Part shown: positions 26,695 to 35,091 of the stretch, piece by piece | How the letters are laid out: each line of letters begins with the position of its first letter | Position numbering within the stretch: position 1 is the first letter of the stretch | NCBI RefSeq assembly: GCF_008079445.1 | Contig: NZ_VRYH01000006.1 | Location: 186,001-250,000 of the forward strand | DNA from: Aidingimonas lacisalsi | GTDB lineage: Bacteria; Pseudomonadota; Gammaproteobacteria; Pseudomonadales; Halomonadaceae | Reading direction: 5' to 3' | Length of the DNA: 64,000 nucleotides | Notes under the pieces: model-generated | Seen by the model: only the letters and a program-made list of their open reading frames with translations | The model's database searches: none | What the model was told of the DNA's origin: nothing | Position numbers and translations under genes: made by a program

Positions 26695-29564
26695 TCCCCA
26701 GCGTCAGGTAGGCTCGTGCGATGACTGGTTTGCCAACTGCGAAGTTCTGCCATGGCACGAAACAATGCATCAAGAAGGTCATCGATGTCTGCCGACCCAT
26801 TCACGCGTAACCGCGTTTCCAGAGTTTCCGCCAGTAGCGCCAGGCGTGGGACACCGCAGTAGCGGCAGGCGCCATTCAATTGGTGCACGATGTCGAGCAG
26901 GGTGTCCCGGTCACCGTGCTCACGGGCGTATGCCAATGCCGGTTCGCTTTCGTCGAGTTCCGCAACCAGTTGGTCGAGCATCGTGACAGCCAGGCTCGCG
27001 TTACCGCCCGCCAGGCGAATGCCCATCTCATGGTCGACGATGGCGAGATCGTTGCTGGTGGCGGTGACGGTGCGGTCCGGAACGGGCTGGGGCTGGCTCG
27101 CCGGCTCACTGTCCTTGTCCAGACCGAGATAATCATTGAGCATTCGCATCAGGTCATCGATCTGGATTGGCTTGATCAGCACATCGTGCATCCCGACGTT
27201 CAAGAGGCGACGGCGTTCGTCCTCCAAGGCATGCGCAGTGACGGCGATGACAGGACAGTGACGCCAACGCCCGGTGAGACGGCGCAGGCTCCGCAGCGTT
27301 TCGACCCCATCCATGCCCTCCATGCGTATGTCCATCAGGACCAGGTCGGCGTCCTGTTCTTGTGCCAGGGCAATCGCTTCTTCGCCGCTGGTGGCAAGCA
27401 GGGTCTCGATCCCCAGTCCTTTAAGCGTCTCATGAATCAGTAAACGGTTGGACGCGCTATCGTCGACGATCAGGACTCGTGTCCGACGGGCATCGCTCAA
27501 CGGGCTGGCGTCTGTGGTCGTTGTATCATGCGCCTGTTGGGGGCCAGCCGTTAACAAGCGCTGGATGCTGTCGGCGAGCGTTCGGCGTGACAAGGGCTTG
27601 GTCAATACGTCGCTGGCGTCGGCCAGGGAGGCATCTCGCGTATCGACCGGGCTGGCATTGAGGAGTATCAAGGTCGGACATGTCGCGCATTGCGGGATAT
27701 CACTTTCCTGCGTGCCGAGTGACCGATTCTCATGTTGCCGGTCATGCAGGTTCATGATGCATAGTGCAGGAGAGTCGTCATGCTGCAGTGCTGCCGGGGA
27801 AGTCACTCTGGCTCCCCAATGGCTCAACAGATGGGTCAAGGCTCTGCGTGTGGGCGGATGGGACTCCTGCAGGACGATCAGCGCGTCATCCAGCACCATT
27901 TCCGGCGCTCGCTCGTCGAGGCTCGTGGCTTGCAACGGCAGGGTGAAACTGAAGGTAGAGCCTTTGCCAGGTTGGCTGTCGACATCGATATCGCCCCCCA
28001 TCTGCTCAAGCAACTGGCGACAGATCTTCAAACCCAAACCGGTGCCGCCATACTGGCGTGTATCGCTGATACTGGCTTGGCTGAAGGCTTTGAACAGGCG
28101 CTGGTGGTAGTCGGGCGACAGCCCGATCCCCGTGTCACTGACAGTGACTTTCAGAACGACGCGCCATGTCGTCTCATCGCCTTCCTTTTCGGTCATCGAG
28201 CTCCGCTCTTGAATGTCTTCCAGCATTACCCGGACGATGATATCGCCCTGCTGGGTGAACTTGATGGCGTTGTGAACCAGGTTCGTCAGGACTTGCTTGA
28301 TGCGTAACGGATCCCCCTGAAGTTGGGCGGGGACGTCATCATAGACCAGACCGAGCAGGTGCAGGTCTTTTTCGTGTGCCTGGGGCGCCTGAAGGCCGAG
28401 AACGTCATCGACCAGCGTGACCATGTCGAGGGTGACCGACTCCAGTTCCAACTTGCCGGCTTCCAGCTTGGAAAAGTCCAGGATATCGTTGATTAGCGAC
28501 AACAGGCTTTCCGAGGCATTCTGCACATGCCCTAGCCAATCGCGCTGTCTGGCTTCCAGTCGGGAACGGTCGAGGAGTTGGCAAAAGCCGATGATGCCAT
28601 TGAGGGGAGTGCGAATCTCATGGCTGATGTTGGCCAGGAATTCGGATTTTATCTGATTGGCATCGAGCGCCCGCCGATGAGCCATATCGAGTTCGATATT
28701 CTGGATCTCGATGGTTTCCATCGACTCCTGCAACTCTTGGGTGGTTTGCTCTATGTGGCGCTGTGTGTCTTCCTTGGCGTCTTGCTGCCGTCGGGCCAAG
28801 GCATTGATCTTGGTCGATAGCTCCGCCAATTCAGCAGGTCCGCTGGCGTCGAGTGGCGTAAAGGGTTCATCCGTATAGAGTCTGGCGAGTGCCTGATGTA
28901 ACGAGGTTATGAAGCGGGAGATTCGTCGACTGAAGAGATAGACGAAAATGGCGATGGGGACGGCCGTGATGAGAAAGACCAGCCCCATCAAGCTCAGAAA
29001 ATGGTAAGTCCCCAGAGCCAGGGCGACGGTATCGGCCTCCATTTCGAGCCAGACCGGTGGGGCGTCGTCTTGTGTCGCCAATGGCATGTCCAGTCGCCAT
29101 GGCGGTCCATCGGTCTCGAGGCGTGTCGATTCGGGAACCGATGCGGCTGGCCGAGCGGGATGTTGTCCGAGCTGCAGCAGTGTCTCTCCATCACCGGTTC
29201 TGAGAGAGACTGACTGCACGTCGTCGATGTTCAAGAGCCGTTTGGCCAATGGCCGCAGTTCCGTCTGCAACGCCTCGGTTGGAGCGAGGTCGTCACTGTC
29301 ATGGCGCGCCAGGATGGCACTCAATGATGGTGCCAGTATGTCGGCATTGCTGATCAGGGATTCACTCAGAGCGCTTCGACGTTGCTGAATGTCATTGAAT
29401 ATGGCCAGGGCGGCTACCAGTATTGCCGCGGCAAGCGGCAAACCCAGTAATAAAGCGATCAAACGGGACTTCAACGACATGCTTCGCCATCCGATACCGG
29501 CAATGAAAACGCGTAGTATGCCACCAGGTCGCGGCAGCGCTATCGCTGTTGTCTCATCTTCCAC
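26634..29564 (-). CDS. Hybrid sensor histidine kinase, BarA/GacS type
   Basis: Up to 976 residues from a GTG at 29564; an ATG at 29480 (MSLKSRLIALLLG) is an equally plausible start directly before the first membrane helix. Two membrane helices (about 34-56 and 188-210) flank a periplasmic sensor, followed by HAMP (about 212-265), HisKA with His315 (ANISHEIRTPLNG), HATPase (NAIKF, DTGIGL, GGTGLGLKI), a degenerate receiver-like segment, a canonical receiver (VLIVDDSASNR ... LVLMDIRMEGMDG ... LIKPI) and a C-terminal Hpt domain (HQLNGACRYCG). This is the GacS/BarA layout, which controls RsmA/CsrA through small RNAs. The gacA partner is elsewhere. Its end overlaps acpS by 61 bp on the opposite strand. 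Confidence 0.9.
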   Translation of the reverse strand: MEDETTAIALPRPGGILRVFIAGIGWRSMSLKSRLIALLLGLPLAAAILVAALAIFNDIQQRRSALSESLISNADILAPSLSAILARHDSDDLAPTEALQTELRPLAKRLLNIDDVQSVSLRTGDGETLLQLGQHPARPAASVPESTRLETDGPPWRLDMPLATQDDAPPVWLEMEADTVALALGTYHFLSLMGLVFLITAVPIAIFVYLFSRRISRFITSLHQALARLYTDEPFTPLDASGPAELAELSTKINALARRQQDAKEDTQRHIEQTTQELQESMETIEIQNIELDMAHRRALDANQIKSEFLANISHEIRTPLNGIIGFCQLLDRSRLEARQRDWLGHVQNASESLLSLINDILDFSKLEAGKLELESVTLDMVTLVDDVLGLQAPQAHEKDLHLLGLVYDDVPAQLQGDPLRIKQVLTNLVHNAIKFTQQGDIIVRVMLEDIQERSSMTEKEGDETTWRVVLKVTVSDTGIGLSPDYHQRLFKAFSQASISDTRQYGGTGLGLKICRQLLEQMGGDIDVDSQPGKGSTFSFTLPLQATSLDERAPEMVLDDALIVLQESHPPTRRALTHLLSHWGARVTSPAALQHDDSPALCIMNLHDRQHENRSLGTQESDIPQCATCPTLILLNASPVDTRDASLADASDVLTKPLSRRTLADSIQRLLTAGPQQAHDTTTTDASPLSDARRTRVLIVDDSASNRLLIHETLKGLGIETLLATSGEEAIALAQEQDADLVLMDIRMEGMDGVETLRSLRRLTGRWRHCPVIAVTAHALEDERRRLLNVGMHDVLIKPIQIDDLMRMLNDYLGLDKDSEPASQPQPVPDRTVTATSNDLAIVDHEMGIRLAGGNASLAVTMLDQLVAELDESEPALAYAREHGDRDTLLDIVHQLNGACRYCGVPRLALLAETLETRLRVNGSADIDDLLDALFRAMAELRSWQTSHRTSLPDAGDQDSSTTTADARSFSSDNDT

Positions 29565-29605
29565 AGCGATATAATTCCGTCAGACGATACCATAAGGATG
29601 CTTGT

Positions 29606-30502
29606 ATGGCTTTTCCCACCCTCGAGGATGCGGTCGGCAATACGCCGTTAGTGCGACTAAAGCGCATTACAGCGGGTCGCAACAATACGCTGCTGGCCAA
29701 ACTGGAAGGCAATAACCCCGCAGGGTCGGTCAAAGACCGACCTGCACTGTCGATGCTAGCCGAAGCCGAGGCGCGCGGTGACATCCAAAACGGCGACACC
29801 TTGATCGAGGCGACATCCGGGAATACCGGGATTGCACTTGCCATGGCCGCGGCGATCAAGGGATATCGCATGGTCCTAGTCATGCCGGAGAGTGCCTCCA
29901 GCGAACGCAAGCAAGCCATGGCGGCTTATGGTGCCGAACTGGTCACGGTGACCAAGGAATCCGGTATGGAAGGGGCGCGTGATCTAGCCCAGGAGATGAT
30001 ACTCAGGGGCGAGGGTAAACCGCTCGATCAGTTCGCCAATTCCGATAACCCCTTGTCGCATTATCGGACCACGGGGCCTGAGGTCTGGCGGCAGACCAAT
30101 GGTGACATTACTCACTTCGTGAGTTCCATGGGCACGACGGGGACCATCATGGGGGTGTCTCAGTATCTCAAGGAACAGCGCGACTCGATCCAGATCATCG
30201 GTCTACAACCCGAGGATGGTGCCACCATCGCCGGTATACGACGGTGGCCCGAGGCGTACCTCCCATCCATCTTCGATGCGTCGCGTGTCGATCGGGTCGT
30301 GGATATCGGACAGGCCGAGGCCGAAACGCACATGCGACGCCTAGCACGTGAGGAAGGTATCCTGGCAGGGGTCTCGTCGGGCGGTGCGCTGGCGGGTGCA
30401 CTGCGTATCGCCGAAGAAACTGAAAATGCCGTGATCGTCTTCATCGTTTGTGATCGCGGCGATCGTTATCTGTCAACCGGGCTGTACGCCCCGGATCACT
30501 GA
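29606..30502 (+). CDS. cysM: Cysteine synthase B (O-acetylserine sulfhydrylase)
   Basis: 298 residues from the ATG at 29606 (MAFPTLEDAVGNTPLVRLKRI), with AAGGA 8 nt upstream. The PLP lysine is in NPAGSVKDRPAL, and SGNTGIALAMAAAIKGY binds the cofactor phosphate. The arrangement and length match CysM, which can use thiosulfate, rather than CysK. It is divergent from the hybrid kinase and followed after 1 bp by rlmD, the usual gammaproteobacterial order cysM-rlmD-relA. Confidence 0.96.
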   Translation: MAFPTLEDAVGNTPLVRLKRITAGRNNTLLAKLEGNNPAGSVKDRPALSMLAEAEARGDIQNGDTLIEATSGNTGIALAMAAAIKGYRMVLVMPESASSERKQAMAAYGAELVTVTKESGMEGARDLAQEMILRGEGKPLDQFANSDNPLSHYRTTGPEVWRQTNGDITHFVSSMGTTGTIMGVSQYLKEQRDSIQIIGLQPEDGATIAGIRRWPEAYLPSIFDASRVDRVVDIGQAEAETHMRRLAREEGILAGVSSGGALAGALRIAEETENAVIVFIVCDRGDRYLSTGLYAPDH

Positions 30503-30503
30503 T

Positions 30504-31898
30504 ATGGCCATGTTAGGCAAAAGGCGTCCCGCGCGTAATCCGGACAGGTCACGGACGACGCGGCAGGAGCAGCGCAGTGACGCGGATGAACCGGGAGTGG
30601 AGGTGTTACGGCTGGCTCACGATGGTCGTGGTGTGGCGCGCTCCCGGAGTGGCAAGACGATGTTCGTCGAGCGGGCGTTGCCAGGCGAACGCGTATCCAT
30701 CGCGGTGCACCACGCCCGTCGACGCTATGATGAGGCACATGTACGCGAGATCATGCGCGCCTCGACGGATCGTCAGACGCCGGAATGCGAGTATTTCGGG
30801 CGTTGTGGCGGTTGTGATCTGCAGCACATGGTTCTGAGCGCTCAGCGGGAGCACAAGCGTTCCGTGCTGTGTGAGCAACTGGCACGTCATCGGATCGTGC
30901 TGGACGATGACCCGATAATGGTGGCGACCGAGGGGTTCGGTTACCGGCGACGGGCCCGTTTAGGGGTCAAGGTCGATGCGACAGGACAGGTTCACTGTGG
31001 TTTTCGTGCTGCCGGAAGCCGACATTTGGTCGACATCGCGCATTGCGCCATTCTGGTGCCATCGTTGTCGTCTCTCTTGACGCCCTTGTCGGCGGTACTG
31101 TCATCCCTGGAAGCGCCCCATCTTGTTGGCCATGTCGAGTTGCTGGATAGCGAGGCCGGGGGCTGCGTCATCGTCCGCCAGTTACGACCACACCCTGAAG
31201 ATGAACGTCGCTGGCGCACATGGGCATCGTCTAACGACGTGCACCTGGGCTGGTTAGCCGGCCGTCAGGAGCCCATACTCCAGTGGGCCGGAGGAGTGAC
31301 GCCCCGGTTGTATTATCGCCTCGCCACTGGCTCGCGGGAGTTGCATATCGGTTTTAAGCCCGGTGATTTCCTGCAGGTGAATGCGGAAGTCAACCAGTGC
31401 TTGATCGATACCGTCATTCATTGGGTGAGACCGTTCATCACCGGTGGAGACGTCCTCGACCTGTTTGCCGGTGTCGGTAATTTCAGCTTGGCGATGGCCG
31501 TGGACGCGGCAAGCGTGACCGGGGTGGAAGGTAGTGCGGCCATGGTGGAGCGACTAGCCGACAATGCGCGTCACAATGCACTGGATAATGTCATTTCGCA
31601 TCAAGGGGATCTGATGCAGACCGTGGATGTCGACAGGCTGTTGGCAGCGTCATGCTGGGATCTGGTGATCCTGGACCCGCCACGCGGGGGAGCCGACATA
31701 CTGTGTCAGGCTCTTGCCGAGCGCCAACCCAAGCGTATCCTGTACATCTCATGCGATCCGGCGACGTTGGCTCGCGATGCGGCATGCCTTGTGCAAGGTG
31801 GATACCGCATCACGGCAAGCGCCATCGCCGATATGTTTTCCCAGACCGCGCATCTGGAATCGGCATTGTTGTTCGAAACGGTTCACGCTCGGCCATAA
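30504..31898 (+). CDS. rlmD: 23S rRNA (uracil-1939-C5) methyltransferase
   Basis: 464 residues from ATG 30504, one base after the cysM stop. An N-terminal TRAM domain (EVLRLAHDGRGVARSRSGKTMFVERALPGERV) precedes the 4Fe-4S cysteines (Cys95, Cys101, Cys104 and the Cys in IAHCAIL). The SAM site is VLDLFAGVGNFSLAMA, and the catalytic Cys is in ILYISCDPATLARDA. It methylates U1939 of 23S rRNA. Confidence 0.96.
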   Translation: MAMLGKRRPARNPDRSRTTRQEQRSDADEPGVEVLRLAHDGRGVARSRSGKTMFVERALPGERVSIAVHHARRRYDEAHVREIMRASTDRQTPECEYFGRCGGCDLQHMVLSAQREHKRSVLCEQLARHRIVLDDDPIMVATEGFGYRRRARLGVKVDATGQVHCGFRAAGSRHLVDIAHCAILVPSLSSLLTPLSAVLSSLEAPHLVGHVELLDSEAGGCVIVRQLRPHPEDERRWRTWASSNDVHLGWLAGRQEPILQWAGGVTPRLYYRLATGSRELHIGFKPGDFLQVNAEVNQCLIDTVIHWVRPFITGGDVLDLFAGVGNFSLAMAVDAASVTGVEGSAAMVERLADNARHNALDNVISHQGDLMQTVDVDRLLAASCWDLVILDPPRGGADILCQALAERQPKRILYISCDPATLARDAACLVQGGYRITASAIADMFSQTAHLESALLFETVHARP

Positions 31899-31918
31899 GG
31901 AAGGAGGGAACCACCGCA

Positions 31919-34210
31919 ATGGTGAAAGTGCGCGAAGATCAGCCATTGACCGAATCGGGGGCAGTCGATATCGAGCAATGGCTGGAGCGATTGCAGGAGG
32001 ACGTCTGCCTGCGCGATGTCGCGCAGATGCGCCAAGCGTGCGAGATGGCCGATCGGGTGGCGCGCGAAGCAGAGCAACCGCACAAGGCATGGTTGAACGA
32101 AGGCTCGAGTTTTCGCATGGGGCTGGAAATGGCCGATATCCTGGGCGAGCTCAAGCTGGACCAGGAGACATTGGAAGCTGCGGTATTGTACCGGGCGGTT
32201 CGTGAAGGCCAGACCGACGTTGCCACGATCACCAAGCAGTTCGGCACGGAAGTGGCCGACTTGATCGAGGGCGTCTTGCACATGGCTGCGATCAGTCCGC
32301 AGCAGGCACCTAGCGAAAGCCTGTCACAGCACAATCAGCAGGAAAACCTGCGCAAGATGCTGGTCACGATGATCGACGACGTGCGCGTGGCCTTGATCAA
32401 GATCGCCGAACGAACCTGTGCCTTGCGGCAGGTCAAGGATACGACCCGTGACAAGCGACTGCGCGTTGCGCGAGAGGTTTTCGATATATATGCCCCACTC
32501 GCCCATCGTCTGGGTATCGGTCATTTGAAATGGGAGCTCGAGGATCTCTCATTTCGATACCTGCATGAGTCCGAGTACAAATCCATTGCACATCAACTGG
32601 CCGAGAAGCGGTTGGCTCGTGATCGCTATATCCATGATGTGGTGGAGACGCTAAAGGGACTGCTGGTGGCACAAGGCATCTCCCGTTGTGACGTCGACGG
32701 ACGCGCTAAGCACATCTATTCGATCTGGCGCAAGATGAAGCGCAAGGGGATCGACTTTTCTCAAGTCTATGATGTTCGCGCCGTGCGTATTCTGGTTCCC
32801 GAAGTGGCCGATTGCTACACCGCGTTAGGCATCGTGCATTCGCAATGGCATCACGTGCCTCGCGAATTCGATGATTATATCGCCAACCCCAAGAAGAATG
32901 GCTATCAATCGCTGCATACGGCGGTACTGGGGCCGGAAAACAAGGTGCTGGAGATCCAGATACGCACCTTTGCCATGCATGAGGAAGCCGAGCTCGGTGT
33001 CTGTGCACACTGGCGTTACAAAGGCCACGACACCGGTACCAAGAGCCGAGGCTATGAAGAGAAAATCGCCTGGCTGCGTCAGGTCCTCGAATGGCAAGAG
33101 GAAGTCGGCGATGTCGGCAACCTGAGCGAAGGGCTGAACAGTGATGTCGCACCTGATCGTATCTATGTCTTCACCCCGGATGGGCATGTCATCGATATGC
33201 CCAAGCAGGCGACTCCTATCGATTTCGCGTACCGGGTGCATACGGAAATCGGTCATCGTTGCCGTGGCGCCAAGGTGAATGGGCGTATCGTGCCTCTTAC
33301 CTACCGGTTGGACACTGGGCAGCAGGTCGAGATACTGACAGCCACCAAGGGCGGACCCAGCCGTGACTGGCTGAATCCGTCATTGGGCTTCGTCCAGACC
33401 TCCCGGGCTCGTGCCAAGATCCAGGCCTGGTTCAAGCAACAGGCACGCGATCAGAATCTGGAGGAAGGCAAGGCCCTGTTCGACAAGGAGATGAAACGTC
33501 TCGACATCGAGGATATGGACCTTGATGCGCTGGCCCGCCAGGTCAATTACACCACGCCCAATGATATGTACGCGGCGTTGGGTGCGGGGGACCTGCGGGT
33601 GGGGCAAGTATTGCACCAGGCGCAACAGCTGTTTGGTGAAACGGATGATCAGGAACAGTTGGATCGACTGCTGGCCAAGCCGAGACGAATGCCCAGCAAG
33701 GAGTCCAGCGATGGTATCACCGTGCTGGGAGTCGGTAACCTCAAGACCAGCATGGCCAACTGTTGTCACCCCGTTCCGGGGGAAGCCATCGTTGGTTTCA
33801 TCACGCAAGGTCGCGGCGTGACCATTCATCGTCAGGATTGTCCCAACCTGCTGCAGTTACGTGTCGATGAGCCTAAACGGATCGTGGATGTCGAGTGGGG
33901 AGAGAAAGCGCAAACGCAATATCCGGTCGATATCCAGGTCGAGGCATGGGACCGCTCCGGGTTGTTACGCGACGTGACCAATGTACTCAGCAATGACAAG
34001 GTCAATGTATTGTCGGTCAATACGCTGACCAACCAGGACGACGGCATTGCCTGCATGACCATCACCGTGGAAGTCGATGGGCTCGAGACATTGGGGCGAC
34101 TGTTTTCACGTATTCAGCAACTGCCCAATGTCACCGACGTCAAACGGCTACGTACGGGTGGAGGCGGCAAAAAGTCTCGCAAGCCCACCAAGACTGGAAA
34201 AGGACAGTAG
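31919..34210 (+). CDS. relA: GTP pyrophosphokinase RelA ((p)ppGpp synthetase I)
   Basis: 763 residues from the ATG at 31919, preceded by a strong AAGGAGGG. The N-terminal HD region lacks the His-Asp pair (LDQETLEAAVLYRAVREGQ), so hydrolase activity is absent, as in E. coli RelA. The synthetase core is intact (GRAKHIYSIWRKMKRK, YDVRAVRIL, FDDYIANPKKNGYQSLHTAV). TGS (DRIYVFTPDGHVIDMPKQATPIDFAY), a Cys/zinc-finger segment (SMANCCHPVPGEAIVGF) and a C-terminal ACT domain follow. It senses uncharged tRNA on ribosomes. It is followed at 2 bp by mazG. Confidence 0.98.
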   Translation: MVKVREDQPLTESGAVDIEQWLERLQEDVCLRDVAQMRQACEMADRVAREAEQPHKAWLNEGSSFRMGLEMADILGELKLDQETLEAAVLYRAVREGQTDVATITKQFGTEVADLIEGVLHMAAISPQQAPSESLSQHNQQENLRKMLVTMIDDVRVALIKIAERTCALRQVKDTTRDKRLRVAREVFDIYAPLAHRLGIGHLKWELEDLSFRYLHESEYKSIAHQLAEKRLARDRYIHDVVETLKGLLVAQGISRCDVDGRAKHIYSIWRKMKRKGIDFSQVYDVRAVRILVPEVADCYTALGIVHSQWHHVPREFDDYIANPKKNGYQSLHTAVLGPENKVLEIQIRTFAMHEEAELGVCAHWRYKGHDTGTKSRGYEEKIAWLRQVLEWQEEVGDVGNLSEGLNSDVAPDRIYVFTPDGHVIDMPKQATPIDFAYRVHTEIGHRCRGAKVNGRIVPLTYRLDTGQQVEILTATKGGPSRDWLNPSLGFVQTSRARAKIQAWFKQQARDQNLEEGKALFDKEMKRLDIEDMDLDALARQVNYTTPNDMYAALGAGDLRVGQVLHQAQQLFGETDDQEQLDRLLAKPRRMPSKESSDGITVLGVGNLKTSMANCCHPVPGEAIVGFITQGRGVTIHRQDCPNLLQLRVDEPKRIVDVEWGEKAQTQYPVDIQVEAWDRSGLLRDVTNVLSNDKVNVLSVNTLTNQDDGIACMTITVEVDGLETLGRLFSRIQQLPNVTDVKRLRTGGGGKKSRKPTKTGKGQ

Positions 34211-34212
34211 GC

Positions 34213-35091
34213 ATGAGCGGAAATCGCTATCGACTCGACGATTTGCTGACCCTGATGTCGGTACTGCGTGATGAGCAACAAGGCTGTCCCTGGGACGTGA
34301 AACAGAACTGGGACAGTATCGTGCCGCATACGCTCGAGGAAGCCTACGAAGTGGCCGATGCCATCGAACGGCGCGCTTTCGATGAGTTGCCGGGGGAGTT
34401 GGGTGATCTACTGTTCCAGGTGGTGTATTACAGTCAGTTCGCCAGCGAGGAGGCGCGCTTCGACTTCCATGACGTCGTGCATGACGTGACCGTCAAGATG
34501 GTGCGACGACATCCGCATGTCTTTCCCGATGGCATATTGTCATCACGCCGAATGGACACCCCGGCAGCAGAAGTGACCACCTCTCGGGTCAAACATCGGT
34601 GGGAATCTCTCAAGGCCGAAGAACGCGCCCAACGAGAAGCGACTTCTGTGCTGGATGATGTGCCACGAACGCTGCCGGCGCTGTCGCGAGCCGCAAAACT
34701 GTCCAAGCGGGCCGCGACGGTAGGTTTCGATTGGCCGGATAGCCAGGGAGTATTCGACAAGATTCGCGAAGAGTTGGCCGAGGTCGAGGAGGCAATGGCG
34801 GCAGGACATCATGATCAGGCTTGCGAGGAAGTCGGTGATCTGCTGTTTGCTGTCGTCAATCTGTCACGAACGCTCAAGGCCGATCCTGAACGTTGCCTGC
34901 GCGATACCAATGCCAAATTCGAGTACCGGTTTCGGTATCTGGAATCCGTCCTGCAGGCTGAGGGGCTACAGCCTGGCGAGGTCAGCCTGGAACGTATGGA
35001 ACGGCACTGGCAAGCGGCCAAACGACAGTCATCCAACACCGATATCCCTCGCACGCAGGACAACGTCACTCAAGAGGAGGGGACGAAGTGA
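34213..35091 (+). CDS. mazG: Nucleoside triphosphate pyrophosphohydrolase MazG
   Basis: 292 residues with the two tandem MazG domains; first: CPWDVKQNWDSIVPHTLEEAYEVADAIE ... ELGDLLFQVVYY; second: FDKIREELAEVEEAMAAGHHDQACEEVGDLLFAVVNL. The EExxE...D metal motif is present in both. It hydrolyses NTPs and is linked to (p)ppGpp balance, consistent with its place 2 bp after relA. The C-terminal 20 or so residues are an extension not needed by the fold. It overlaps ppc by 4 bp. Confidence 0.95.
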   Translation: MSGNRYRLDDLLTLMSVLRDEQQGCPWDVKQNWDSIVPHTLEEAYEVADAIERRAFDELPGELGDLLFQVVYYSQFASEEARFDFHDVVHDVTVKMVRRHPHVFPDGILSSRRMDTPAAEVTTSRVKHRWESLKAEERAQREATSVLDDVPRTLPALSRAAKLSKRAATVGFDWPDSQGVFDKIREELAEVEEAMAAGHHDQACEEVGDLLFAVVNLSRTLKADPERCLRDTNAKFEYRFRYLESVLQAEGLQPGEVSLERMERHWQAAKRQSSNTDIPRTQDNVTQEEGTK

